DNA of 64,000 nt from Roseicella aerolata (GTDB taxonomy: Bacteria; Pseudomonadota; Alphaproteobacteria; Acetobacterales; Acetobacteraceae): assembly GCF_020523605.1 (NCBI RefSeq), contig NZ_JAJAQI010000027.1, positions 1 to 64,000 on the forward strand, read 5' to 3'. The position numbers were made by a program, and so were the translations under genes. Positions 8,013 to 16,681 of this stretch are shown piece after piece (within the stretch, counting starts at the first letter, position 1; the number at the start of each line of letters is the position of its first letter). A model generated the notes under the pieces. It worked only from the letters and a program-made list of their open reading frames with translations. It was not told the DNA's origin and made no database searches.

Positions 8013-8416
8013 CGCGGCAGCCGCTCAACGAAGCGGGCGATCGCCCAGCGATCCACCGGCGGCAGGCGATCGTCGAAGGGATGCGCGCCGCCCTGGTTGG
8101 CCGCGATCGCCGCGATGCTGCGCTCGGCCGGGGCGGGCAGGGGTGGCGGGCGGGGGAAGCCGCGGGCCACTGCCGGGCCGTCGCCGGCGCCGCGCGGACC
8201 GTGGCAGGGGGTGCAGTAGATGCCATAGCGCTCCGCCCCGCGGGCGAGCAGCGCTTCCGTCACCGGCGGGCCGGGTGGCGCGAAGGCGGCGCGGCGCGCG
8301 CCCTCGCCCTGCGCCACCGCGCCCGGCGGCGGCGGGGCAGGCGGGGCGGGTGGCGTGCTCTCCGGCCAGCCATCGCAGGCCGCGAGAGAGAGCAGCAGCG
8401 GGAGGAGACGCCTCAC
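8009..8416 (-). CDS. actE: Alternative complex III monohaem cytochrome c ActE
   Basis: A 135-residue periplasmic cytochrome. A short signal with lipobox LSLAAC (Cys near residue 14) suggests a lipoprotein anchored to the membrane. A Pro/Ala-rich linker follows, then one haem site CTPCH near residue 68 with the downstream GPRGAGDGP typical of ActE. The start is GTG at 8416, overlapping the actD stop as GTGA. ActE is one exit point for electrons from alternative complex III to cytochrome c or the oxidase. Confidence 0.85.
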   Translation of the reverse strand: MRRLLPLLLSLAACDGWPESTPPAPPAPPPPGAVAQGEGARRAAFAPPGPPVTEALLARGAERYGIYCTPCHGPRGAGDGPAVARGFPRPPPLPAPAERSIAAIAANQGGAHPFDDRLPPVDRWAIARFVERLPR

Positions 8417-8949
8417 CCCGGCACCTCCGTGACATGCCGCGGCTTCAGGCCCTGCAGGAAGCGGGTGGCTTCCGCGGCCTCGAAGCGCGGGTCGGCGGCG
8501 AAGAGGCAGAGGAAGAAGCGGTCCTCGCTCGCCCGGCCGAAACCCGGGACGGCGAAGACCGGATGGTTGAGCCGCGGCAGGCGGTTCATGACCAGCAGCG
8601 CGAGCAGCGTGCCCGCCGAGGCCCAGAGGATTGCGACGATGGTGGTGGCCGGCAGGAAGGCCGGCAGCGCATGCAGCGGCCGGCCGCCGACATTGATCGG
8701 GTAGTCGTGCACGCTGAGCCACCACTGCGTGGCATAGGCAAGGACGGCGCCGACCAGCCCCATGCCGATGGCGATCCACCCCACCGGAGCGCCATGCGCA
8801 CCGAGCAATTCGGCCGCCTCCGGCACCGGGTAGGGGGCATAGGCGTCCATTTCCCGCCAGCCGGCCGCCTTCGCCGCGCGCAGCGCCGCCACCATCGCCT
8901 CCGCGCTTTCGAATTCGGCGATCACGCCGGCGGGGGGCAGGTCGCTCAT
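8413..8949 (-). CDS. actD: Alternative complex III subunit ActD (DUF3341)
   Basis: A 178-residue protein with an N-terminal soluble alpha/beta part (VIAEFESAEAMVAALRAAK, then DAYAPYPVPE), two transmembrane helices (GWIAIGMGLVGAVLAYATQ and a second around ATTIVAILWASAGTLLALL) and a C-terminal soluble tail. This is the DUF3341 architecture of ActD. It overlaps actC (ATGA) and actE (GTGA) by 4 nt each. Confidence 0.88.
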   Translation of the reverse strand: MSDLPPAGVIAEFESAEAMVAALRAAKAAGWREMDAYAPYPVPEAAELLGAHGAPVGWIAIGMGLVGAVLAYATQWWLSVHDYPINVGGRPLHALPAFLPATTIVAILWASAGTLLALLVMNRLPRLNHPVFAVPGFGRASEDRFFLCLFAADPRFEAAEATRFLQGLKPRHVTEVPG

Positions 8950-10271
8950 GGCACCTCCGCCTCGCTCTCCTCGTGCCGCGTCTCGAACATGGAGACGACG
9001 GGGATGAGGCGGGCGAAGAGCAGCATCAGCAGGGCGAAGAGCCCGACCGTGCCGAGCAGCAGGGTCCATTCCGGAATGCTGGGCGCGTAGAGCGGGCCGA
9101 TGCGCGGCAGGTGGTCGCGCAGCAGCCCACCGGCGACAAGGGCGAAACGGTCCAGCCAGACGCCGGCCGCGGCGCCGAGGCCGATCGCGACGGCGGCCGG
9201 GGCGCTGTGCCGCAGCACCGGCAGCCAGAGGAGCTGCGGCAGCAGCACGATCAGCGCCGCCCCGCCCCAGTGCAGCAGGCCATAGGGACCGAAGAGCCGG
9301 GCGAGGGTCGCATCGCGCGTCGCCGGATCCTCCAGCGTCGCGGTCAGCAACTCCTCCGCATAGAGATAGCCGCAGCCGAGCGAGGCGGCGGCCATCAGCT
9401 TGGCCAGCAGGTCCATATCGGCCTCGTCGATCCAGCGCGAGAGGCCGAGCCCGCTGCGCAGCAGCGCCGCAAGGGCGAGGACGACGCCGAGGCCGGAGGG
9501 GATGCCGGTGATGACGACATGCAGCGGCAGCCGCGCCTGGTGCCAGTCCGGCACCAGGGTGGTGGCGAATTCCAGCGCCACGATGGTCTGGGCCGAGACC
9601 AGCATGGGCAGCACCAGCGCCGCGACCAGCCGGTAGGCCGCCTGGTGCCGCGCCCAGTGCTGCACCGAGCCGCGCCAGCCGAGCGCGAAGACGCCGTAGA
9701 ACCGCGCCACCAGGCCCTTCCCGCGTGCCGCCGCGCGGTCGCGCATGGTGGCGAGGTCGGGGATCAGCCCGGTGTACCAGAACAGGCTGGTGACGACGAC
9801 ATGGGACATGATGCCCCAGAAGTCCCAGACCAGCGTGCTGCGGAATTGCGGCCAGACCTGGTAGGTCGCGGGATAGGGCAGCACCCAGTAGAACAGCCAG
9901 GGCCGCCCGAGATGCAGGATGGGATAGAGCGCCGCGGCGGCGACGGCGGCCAGCGCCGCGGCCTCGGCGAAGCGGTTCACCGCCGTGCGCAGCCCGTGCC
10001 GGCGCAGCACCAGGATGACGGCGAAGAGGCTTGCCGCATTGGCGATGCCGATCCACCAGACATAGTTGATGAGGTCGAAGCCCCAGACGAAGGGGATGTT
10101 GGTGCCCCACAGATAGGTACCGCGGATCAGCAGCGCCGCGACGGCATAGGCCAGCAGCAGCACGCCCGCCGCAGCTGCGCCGAGCGAGAGGGCGAAGCGC
10201 CAGCCGAACTGCCCCTTCAGCGGGACATCGGCGACGGGGCGGGTGTCGGAGACGTCGGCCGCGGCGCTCAT
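8946..10271 (-). CDS. actC: Alternative complex III NrfD-like quinol-oxidising subunit ActC
   Basis: A 441-residue NrfD/PsrC-type membrane protein with about ten helices. Family features include YVWWIGIANAASLFAVILV, HLGRPWLFYWVLPYP and a VWDFWGIMSHV segment. ActC holds a quinol-binding site near the ActB iron-sulfur clusters. The start at 10271 gives an N-terminal cytoplasmic tail and a 4-nt overlap with the actB stop. Although the frame is open further upstream, that part is antisense-like extension inside actB. Confidence 0.9.
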   Translation of the reverse strand: MSAAADVSDTRPVADVPLKGQFGWRFALSLGAAAAGVLLLAYAVAALLIRGTYLWGTNIPFVWGFDLINYVWWIGIANAASLFAVILVLRRHGLRTAVNRFAEAAALAAVAAAALYPILHLGRPWLFYWVLPYPATYQVWPQFRSTLVWDFWGIMSHVVVTSLFWYTGLIPDLATMRDRAAARGKGLVARFYGVFALGWRGSVQHWARHQAAYRLVAALVLPMLVSAQTIVALEFATTLVPDWHQARLPLHVVITGIPSGLGVVLALAALLRSGLGLSRWIDEADMDLLAKLMAAASLGCGYLYAEELLTATLEDPATRDATLARLFGPYGLLHWGGAALIVLLPQLLWLPVLRHSAPAAVAIGLGAAAGVWLDRFALVAGGLLRDHLPRIGPLYAPSIPEWTLLLGTVGLFALLMLLFARLIPVVSMFETRHEESEAEVP

Positions 10272-13162
10272 GCCGGTTCCTCCGGCGCGCCTGACTCCGC
10301 CTGCGTGCTTGCCGGCACGCCATCTGCCCGCGTGCCTGCCGGCATGGCATCTGCCCGCGTGCCTGCCGGCATGGCGTCTGCCCGCGTGCCTGCCGGCACG
10401 ACGCGCGCGAGATACGTAGTGCGCGGCCGCGTATCGAGATGCCCGAGCAGCGCATAGTGCCGCCCCTCCCGCCGCGCGCGGGAGACGGTGCTCGCCGGGT
10501 CGTTCACGTCGCCGAAGCTGATCGCGCGCGTCGGGCAGGCGCGCTGGCAGGCGGTTTCCACCTCGCCCTCCCGGATCGGCCGCCCCTCCAGCCCCGCTGC
10601 CGTGCGGGCCGCGACGATGCGGTGCTGGCAATAGGTGCATTTCTCGATCACGCCGCGCGCGCGTAGCGGCACCTCCGGATTGCGGACCGGCACGGCGCCG
10701 GTCGCGCGCGCATAATCCGCCCAGTTGAAGCGGCGCACCTTGTAGGGACAGTTGTTGGAACAGGTGCGGGTGCCGATGCAGCGCGGATAGACCATGAGGT
10801 TCAGCCCCTCATGGTCATGCACGGTGGCGTTCACCGGGCAGACCACCTCGCAGGGTGCCTTCTCGCAATGCATGCAGGGGACGGGCTGGAAATCGGTCTC
10901 CGGCGCCTCGGGCGGGCCGCGGTGGTAGCGGTCCACGCGCAGCCAGTGCATGGCGCGGCCGCGCGCCGTCTCCTCCGGCCCGACCACCGGCGTGTTGTTC
11001 TCCGCCTGGCAGGCGAGGGAGCAGGCATTGCAGCCGATGCAGGCGTCGAGGTCGATCGCCATGCCCCAGGCATGGCCGGGATAGGACCAGTCGGGATAGA
11101 GCGAGCGCGGCGGCGGCAGGGGCGGGATGACCTCGCCCTGCGCGACGCGCCGGGCAGGCGGCGGGTCGGACTCCACCGGATGATGCCAGGCGGTCGAGAC
11201 CAGCGGTCGCACCCGGCCCGTCGGGCGGAGCGCGAGGCCCGGCGCGGCCCAGGGGGCCGCGGCCGGGCGCAGGCGATAGGCGTCGAAGCCGAGCCCGGGC
11301 TCGACCCCGCCCGCGGCGCGCCGCCCGCCGCCGAGCGGCAGCGCCACCACGCCCGGCGCCTGGCCGGGCGCGATCACCACCGGCACGGTGAGGCTCCGGC
11401 CGTGCAGCGTGATCTCGGCCTCCGCCCCGTCACCGACCAGCAGGGCCATGGCGTCCTGCGGCGCGATCAGCGCGGCATTGCCCCAGGCGAGCTTCTCCAG
11501 CGGCCGCGGCAGTTCCTGCAGCCAGGCATTCGGCGCGAAGCGCCCGTCCCAGAGATGCGGGTCGGGCAGGAAGAGGGCGGTGAAGCCTGCGGTCTCCGGC
11601 GCGGCGGGGCCGGGATCGAAATCCGGACGCAGCCGCAGCTCGCGCGCGGGCGCGGCGCTGTCCGGCACGACGCCCCCCTCCAGTGCCGCCAGCCAGCGTT
11701 CCTCGAAGCCCTCCTCGCCCCAGGCTTCGCGCCAGGTCTCGCGCACCAGCGCCTCGGCCGGCGCCGGCCGGCCGGCGAGATGCGCCAGGATCTCCTCGGC
11801 CGGGAGCGCCGTCTCCACCAGCGGGACGGTCGCGGGCTGGCGCAGGGCGGCGGTGCCCTCGAAGGCCAGGCTGTCGCCCCAGCACTCCAGCGGATGGCGC
11901 AGCGGCAGGTGCCAGGCGCAGGCGAGCGCCGTCTCGTCCGGGTAGAGGCCCGCATGCAGCGTATGCGGCACCCGCGCCAGCAGCGCCGGCATGTCGAGCC
12001 CGGCGGGCGCGTCCAGCACCGGGTTGGCGTCCAGCACCAGCAGGTCGGTGACCGCGCCCTGCGCCATCTCGCCGGCCAGCGCGGCGAGATCGCCGGCCTC
12101 CGCCGCTCCGGCCGGATCGTCGATCAGGCGGACCGTGGTGCCCATGGCGCCGAGCGTCGCGTTCATCGCCTGCGCCAGCGCATGGACCGAGGCCGGCTGG
12201 CCGCGCCCGGCGGCGACCAGCCCGGAGGGGCCGGCGGCGCGGAGCGCGGCGGCGATGCCGGGCGCCTCCGGATGCGGTGCCCCGCCGGCGGCGGCGATGC
12301 CGAGTTCCGCCGCGACCGCGCGGGCCAGCGCCTCGATGCCCGCCGGTGGCAGGGCGAGGCGCTGGTCGGCCTTGGCGCCGGTCAGGCTCGGCACGGATTC
12401 CGCGACGATCAGCCTGGGCAGCGGCGCCTGCCCCGCCCGCCCCGGCGCGCGGGCCGCGGACCAGTCCCGCGCCTGGCGCAGCTGCGCCGGCCCCGGCCCC
12501 AGCAGGTCGGCGCCGAGCGAGAGGGTGCAGGCGGCGCGCGAGAGGTCGTGGACCGGCACCACCGCCTCGCCGAATGCGCGCCGCGCGCCCTCCGCGGCGC
12601 CGGCATCGGCCAGCGGCGCATGGACATGCCAGCGCGCCTCGGGGAAGGCCGCCAGCACCGCGCCGATCAGCCGCCGCTGGGTCGGGGAGGAGACGGGGCC
12701 GGTCAGCAGCCGCAGCCCCGCCCCGCCCGCCGCCGCCAGCGCGGCGCGGCGCTCCTCGAGGAAGGCCGGCAGGCCGGCCGTCTCGCGCAGCGCCCGCCCG
12801 GCGCGGCGGCTGCGGCGGGAACGCGCGGGGTCGTGGAGCGAGAGCACGGCGGCTTCCAGGAACACGTCCGTCGCGCCGAGGCTCGCGGGATGCGCCGGGT
12901 TGCCCTCGATCTTGATCGCGTGCCCGGCACGGGTGCGCACCAGCACGCCGCGGCCGAGGCCGTCGAGATCCAGCACCGTCGCGTAGGTCAGCGCCTCCTC
13001 CGTCACGCCGCGCGCGCGGGCATGCAGCGGATGGCCGAATTCCGCCGGCCCGACATCGCAGCCGGCCGCGGCGGCAAGGGCGAGGGAGGCGCCGGCGGCG
13101 CGCAGCACGGTGCGGCGCTCGGGCAGGGGGGGGCTGTGCTCGTCTGTCATGGAATGCTGCAC
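10268..13162 (-). CDS. actB: Alternative complex III Mo-pterin-like/iron-sulfur subunit ActB
   Basis: A 964-residue protein. Residues about 1-680 form the molybdopterin-oxidoreductase-like domain (without an apparent Mo ligand), preceded by a Tat-like RRTVLRAAGAS with AAAAGC. Residues about 700-890 form a ferredoxin-like domain with CIGCNACSLAC, CMHCEKAPCEVVC, CIGTRTCSNNC, CTYC and CQRACP, enough for four clusters. The start is GTG 13162, with GGAGG six bases upstream; ATG 13150 is the alternative. The tail carries a 9-residue repeat, PAGTRADAM, about three times (10306-10400). It is the first gene of actB-C-D-E-F. Confidence 0.92.
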   Translation of the reverse strand: MQHSMTDEHSPPLPERRTVLRAAGASLALAAAAGCDVGPAEFGHPLHARARGVTEEALTYATVLDLDGLGRGVLVRTRAGHAIKIEGNPAHPASLGATDVFLEAAVLSLHDPARSRRSRRAGRALRETAGLPAFLEERRAALAAAGGAGLRLLTGPVSSPTQRRLIGAVLAAFPEARWHVHAPLADAGAAEGARRAFGEAVVPVHDLSRAACTLSLGADLLGPGPAQLRQARDWSAARAPGRAGQAPLPRLIVAESVPSLTGAKADQRLALPPAGIEALARAVAAELGIAAAGGAPHPEAPGIAAALRAAGPSGLVAAGRGQPASVHALAQAMNATLGAMGTTVRLIDDPAGAAEAGDLAALAGEMAQGAVTDLLVLDANPVLDAPAGLDMPALLARVPHTLHAGLYPDETALACAWHLPLRHPLECWGDSLAFEGTAALRQPATVPLVETALPAEEILAHLAGRPAPAEALVRETWREAWGEEGFEERWLAALEGGVVPDSAAPARELRLRPDFDPGPAAPETAGFTALFLPDPHLWDGRFAPNAWLQELPRPLEKLAWGNAALIAPQDAMALLVGDGAEAEITLHGRSLTVPVVIAPGQAPGVVALPLGGGRRAAGGVEPGLGFDAYRLRPAAAPWAAPGLALRPTGRVRPLVSTAWHHPVESDPPPARRVAQGEVIPPLPPPRSLYPDWSYPGHAWGMAIDLDACIGCNACSLACQAENNTPVVGPEETARGRAMHWLRVDRYHRGPPEAPETDFQPVPCMHCEKAPCEVVCPVNATVHDHEGLNLMVYPRCIGTRTCSNNCPYKVRRFNWADYARATGAVPVRNPEVPLRARGVIEKCTYCQHRIVAARTAAGLEGRPIREGEVETACQRACPTRAISFGDVNDPASTVSRARREGRHYALLGHLDTRPRTTYLARVVPAGTRADAMPAGTRADAMPAGTRADGVPASTQAESGAPEEPA
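10306..10400 (-). repeat. 27-bp tandem repeat in the 3' end of actB
   Basis: About three and a half copies of a 27-bp unit encode PAGTRADAM, PAGTRADAM, PAGTRADGV and a degenerate PASTQAE. The copies are almost identical at DNA level, suggesting recent slippage. The repeat lies outside the iron-sulfur domain, so it should be tolerated. Confidence 0.8.
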
Positions 13163-13257
13163 GCCGCCTCCGCGGGCGCCGGCCGCGCCCCGCTGCCGCT
13201 ACGCGCCCGGCACCACTCCGGTTCCCGCGGAACGCAACCGGCAGCGGTCGCACCACG

Positions 13258-13752
13258 TTGCCCCGGAAGCCGTCCCTGGAGGCCGCCATTCGCCCGATCT
13301 TGGGCCCAGCCCTGCTCGCGCTCGCCGCGCTGCTCGCCGGCTGCGGCGAGGAGGAGCCGCCGCCGCATCTGCGCATCGCCGATGCCGACCCGGCGCGCGG
13401 CCGCGCCGTGATCCTGGAGCGCGGCTGCGGCGCCTGCCACGTGATCCCCGGCATCCGCGGCGCGGTCGCCTGGGTGGGGCCGCCGCTGGTCGAGTGGTCC
13501 CGCCGCTCCTATGTCGGCGGCCGCCTGCCGAACGCGCCGGAGAACCTGATTGCCTGGCTGCGCGACCCGCAGGCCATCTCGCCGGGCTCCGCCATGCCCT
13601 CGCTCGGCCTGACGGAGCGGGAGGCGCGCGACGCGGCGGCCTATCTCTACACCATCGGCACGGCGCAGCCGGTGCCGGCCGGCATGGTGCTCGGCCCGCG
13701 GGAGGGCGGGCCGCGCCCCGAGGCGCGGCTCCGGCCGCGCGGCGATCAGTGA
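13258..13752 (+). CDS. Monohaem cytochrome c, lipoprotein-like
   Basis: A small c-type cytochrome with one haem motif GCGACH and a downstream Met candidate in SPGSAMPSLGLT. The N-terminus has a hydrophobic signal ending LAALLAGC, a good lipobox. Start is uncertain: TTG 13258 gives 164 residues but no ribosome-binding site. ATT 13288 would give a classical MRPILGP signal and has GGAGG six bases upstream. TTG 13300 leaves no charged n-region. It is the only plus-strand gene inside the respiratory island, diverging from actB and overlapping the end of the next minus-strand gene by 7 nt. It probably shuttles electrons between ActA/ActE and the caa3 oxidase. Confidence 0.8.
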   Translation: MPRKPSLEAAIRPILGPALLALAALLAGCGEEEPPPHLRIADADPARGRAVILERGCGACHVIPGIRGAVAWVGPPLVEWSRRSYVGGRLPNAPENLIAWLRDPQAISPGSAMPSLGLTEREARDAAAYLYTIGTAQPVPAGMVLGPREGGPRPEARLRPRGDQ

Positions 13753-14126
13753 CCCGGACCGCATGGCGGCACGAGCAGGGCGGGCGCCGCCTGGAACAGC
13801 ACGGCGAGGATGGCATAGCCGGTGGTCGCGGCAGCGAACCAGCGGGTGAAGCGTGGCTCCGCCTCGCCGCCCTCGGTCAGGGGATGGCCGAGCCGCGACA
13901 CCGCCGACCATAACAGCAGGCCGAGCGGCAGCAGCGCGGCGAGGGTGGCAAGGCCTATCAGCGCCGGCGCCCAGGGCAGTCCGAGCAGCCGCGTGCCCGC
14001 CAGGCCGCGCTCGCAGGCGAGGCTGTTGATGGCGTAGATCACGCCGAAATGCGCCGCCCAGAGCGCGAGGCCGGCGGCGTTGCGCAGCACCTCGAAGGCC
14101 GGGCGGGTCTCGGCGGCGCCGCTCAT
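13746..14126 (-). CDS. Small membrane protein of the caa3 oxidase operon
   Basis: A 126-residue protein with about three hydrophobic helices: LRNAAGLALWAAHFGVIYAI, APALIGLATLAALLPLGLLL and FAAATTGYAILAVLFQAAPALL. It has no cofactor motif. It overlaps the coxA-coxC stop by 4 nt (ATGA) and so is translated with the oxidase. It may be a small extra subunit or an assembly protein; I do not recognise a named family. Confidence 0.7.
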   Translation of the reverse strand: MSGAAETRPAFEVLRNAAGLALWAAHFGVIYAINSLACERGLAGTRLLGLPWAPALIGLATLAALLPLGLLLWSAVSRLGHPLTEGGEAEPRFTRWFAAATTGYAILAVLFQAAPALLVPPCGPGH

Positions 14127-16681
14127 GCCAGCACCCGCGGGAAGGCGTGCAGCAGGGCGAGGCCGATGGCGCCCTGGCCGGCGGTATAGGTCCAGAACAG
14201 CCGGGTGACGTCCATCGCCTGCCGCCGCCCCGCATCCAGCTTCCCGGCGAAGGACCGCGCCAGGGTGTAGCCCGCCATCAGCAGGGCGATCGCCACATGC
14301 ACGCCCTGCCAGGCGAAAAGCGCCCAGGAGGAAGCGCCGTAGCTGTGCAGGGTGGGGCGCACGCCACCCTGCCACAGCGCCCAGCCATCGGCCGCCGCGC
14401 CGGCGAGGAAGAGCAGCGCAGCGAGGGCGAGGGCGATGCGGTGCAGCCAGGGCGAGCGGGCGGAGAGCAGCCAGGCGGCCGCCCAGAGCGAGGCCGCGCC
14501 GGCGGCATAGAGGCCGAGGGCGGCAAGGCCGAAGCCGGCAACCGGCAGCCCCTGGCCGGGCGGCGGCCACATGGTATTGCCCCCTTGGGCGTCGCCATTG
14601 ACCAGCCAGAGGAAGAGATAGCTGCCCAGCAGGCAGGCGAAGGCGGTGCCCTGCACCAGCATCAGGCAGACCATGGCCCAGGCGCCGGTGGAGACCGCGC
14701 CTGTCGCATGCGTCGGCACCACGATGCCGTCGCCGATATCCACCTCCCGCGGCGAAAGCGGCCCGGGATCGCTGCCGCCCCAGTGCCAGGCGATGAAGCC
14801 GCTGAGCGCGAGGGCGAAGGCGAAGGCCGCCTCGACCAGGAGTTCGCCGGCGAGGCAGAGGAAGAAGGCGGCGGTGCCGGCCGCGGCGACGACATGCCCC
14901 CAGCCGGGGCCGGGCAGCACCGCGACATATTGCGGGATGGCCTCGGCCGGGCTGGTGATCAGCGCCTCCCGCCGCCCGGTCGCGGTGAAGGGCAGGTAGT
15001 GCCCGCCCGCCTCCACCTCCTTCGCCAGGCCGGGCTCCGTCCAGAGCGGGTAGCGGTCGCGCACGCGCGGGATGCTGCGCGGGCCGTAATTCCCGGTGGC
15101 CACCCATTCCAGCGTGCCGGAGTTCCAGGGGCTGGACTGGCCGGGGCCGAGGCGGAAATTCTTCACCACATCCAGCAGCACCACTGCCGCACCGGCCGCC
15201 GCAATGGCCGCGCCGGCCGAGGAAAGGGCGTTCCAGATCTCCAGCCCGAAACCCGCGGGATAGGTGTAGATGCGCCGCGGCATGCCGGCGAAGCCGCTCA
15301 TATGCATCGGGAAGAAGGTGAGGTTCGTCCCGAGGAAGAGCAGCCAGAAGCCCCACTTGCCGAGGCGTTCCGAGAGCGGCCGGCCGATCGAGGGCGCCCA
15401 GTAGTAGAGCGCGCCGAGCAGCGGGAAGACCATGCCGCCGATGAGCACGTAATGCAGGTGCGCGACGATGAAGTAGGTGTCGTGCGCCTGCCAGTCGAAG
15501 GGGGTGACCGAGACCATGACGCCGGTCAGCCCGCCGAGCACGAAGATGAAGAGGAAGCCGAGGACGAAGAGCGTCGGCGTGTCGAACCGGATGCGCCGGG
15601 GCGCCGCGGCGAAGGTGGCGATCCAGGCGAAGACCTGCAGGCCCGATGGGATGGAGACGGCGAAGCCCGCGGCGGCGAAGAAGGCGAGGGAGAGGGCCGG
15701 GATCCCCGTGGTGTACATGTGGTGCACCCAGAGCCCGAAGCTGAGGAAGGCGGTGCCGACCAGCGCCATGACCACCAGCGAATGCGCGACCAGCGGCGTG
15801 CGCGCCATGGCCGGCACCATCATCGAGACCATGCCGGCGGCCGGCAGGAAGATGACATAGACCTCGGGGTGGCCGAAGAACCAGAAGAGGTGCTGCCAGA
15901 GCAGCGGATCGCCGCCCCGCTCGGGCAGGAAGAAGGGCCAGTTGAAGGCGCGCTCGAGCTCGAGCAGCGTGCTCGCCACCACCACCGCCGGGAAGGCGAA
16001 GAGCACCATGGCGGCGAAGACCAGCATGCCCCAGGCGAAGATGGGCATCCGCCCCAGCGTCATGCCCGGTGCGCGGCAACGCAGGATGCCGACGGTCAGC
16101 TCGATGGCGCCGGCAATCGCCGAGATCTCGATGAAGCCGATGCCGAGCAGGTACATGTCGGTGTTGATGCCCGGCGAATTCTCCTTGCTGGTCAGCGGCG
16201 GGTACATGAACCAGCCGCCGTCCGGCGCCGCGCCGAAGAACAGGCTGGAATAGAAGGCGGTGCCGCCGAACAGGTAGATCAGGTAGGCATAGGCGCCGAG
16301 CCGCGGGAAGGGCAGTTCCCGCGCCCCCAGCATGGAGGGCAGCAGGGTGATGGCGACCGCCTCCACCGCCGGCACGGCGAAGAGGAACATCATCACCGTG
16401 CCATGCATGGTGAAGACCTGGTTGTAGGTCGCGGGGTCCACGAGCTGCAGGCCCGGCCAGGCGAGCTGGGCGCGGATGATCAGCCCGAGCACGCCAGCCG
16501 CCAGGAAGAAGAGCAGCGCCGTGCCGACGAAGAGCGGGCCGATCTGGTTGTTGTTGATCTCCGTGATCCAGGCGATGCCGCGCGGCTTGCGCCAGACCGC
16601 GGCGAGGCGCGCCTCCTCCCCCTCCGGCCGCGGCAGGGGGCTGGGCAGGTCGGCGGCAACGCGCGGCGGGTGGGTGTCCAT
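14123..16681 (-). CDS. coxA: Cytochrome c oxidase subunit I-III fusion
   Basis: An 852-residue haem-copper oxidase. Subunit I (about 1-560) has FTMHGTVMMF, the CuB/Tyr site FFGHPEVYV, LWVHHMYTTG and the haem ligands in VAHLHYVL. The C-terminal part (about 650-852) is a subunit III-like helical domain with FLCLAGELLVEAAFAFA and FAWQGVHVAIALL. The K-channel segment reads IPSGLQVFAWIAT: the lysine equivalent to K354 of Paracoccus aa3 is Gln349. The D-channel entry segment GARELPFPRL has Glu where A1 oxidases have Asp, and the GNY motif before it is missing. The ATG shares one base with the coxB stop. It belongs to the caa3-type oxidase coupled to alternative complex III. Confidence 0.92.
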   Translation of the reverse strand: MDTHPPRVAADLPSPLPRPEGEEARLAAVWRKPRGIAWITEINNNQIGPLFVGTALLFFLAAGVLGLIIRAQLAWPGLQLVDPATYNQVFTMHGTVMMFLFAVPAVEAVAITLLPSMLGARELPFPRLGAYAYLIYLFGGTAFYSSLFFGAAPDGGWFMYPPLTSKENSPGINTDMYLLGIGFIEISAIAGAIELTVGILRCRAPGMTLGRMPIFAWGMLVFAAMVLFAFPAVVVASTLLELERAFNWPFFLPERGGDPLLWQHLFWFFGHPEVYVIFLPAAGMVSMMVPAMARTPLVAHSLVVMALVGTAFLSFGLWVHHMYTTGIPALSLAFFAAAGFAVSIPSGLQVFAWIATFAAAPRRIRFDTPTLFVLGFLFIFVLGGLTGVMVSVTPFDWQAHDTYFIVAHLHYVLIGGMVFPLLGALYYWAPSIGRPLSERLGKWGFWLLFLGTNLTFFPMHMSGFAGMPRRIYTYPAGFGLEIWNALSSAGAAIAAAGAAVVLLDVVKNFRLGPGQSSPWNSGTLEWVATGNYGPRSIPRVRDRYPLWTEPGLAKEVEAGGHYLPFTATGRREALITSPAEAIPQYVAVLPGPGWGHVVAAAGTAAFFLCLAGELLVEAAFAFALALSGFIAWHWGGSDPGPLSPREVDIGDGIVVPTHATGAVSTGAWAMVCLMLVQGTAFACLLGSYLFLWLVNGDAQGGNTMWPPPGQGLPVAGFGLAALGLYAAGAASLWAAAWLLSARSPWLHRIALALAALLFLAGAAADGWALWQGGVRPTLHSYGASSWALFAWQGVHVAIALLMAGYTLARSFAGKLDAGRRQAMDVTRLFWTYTAGQGAIGLALLHAFPRVLA

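Noticed and set aside
10306-10400. Possible CRISPR-like array
   Set aside because: The 27-bp units are contiguous with no spacers and encode an in-frame peptide repeat of ActB.
8973-13411. Very long plus-strand frames opposite actB and actC (8973-10457, 10811-13411)
   Set aside because: Composition is Gln/Arg/Gly-rich without motifs, and the minus-strand proteins have cofactor motifs. Shadow frames.
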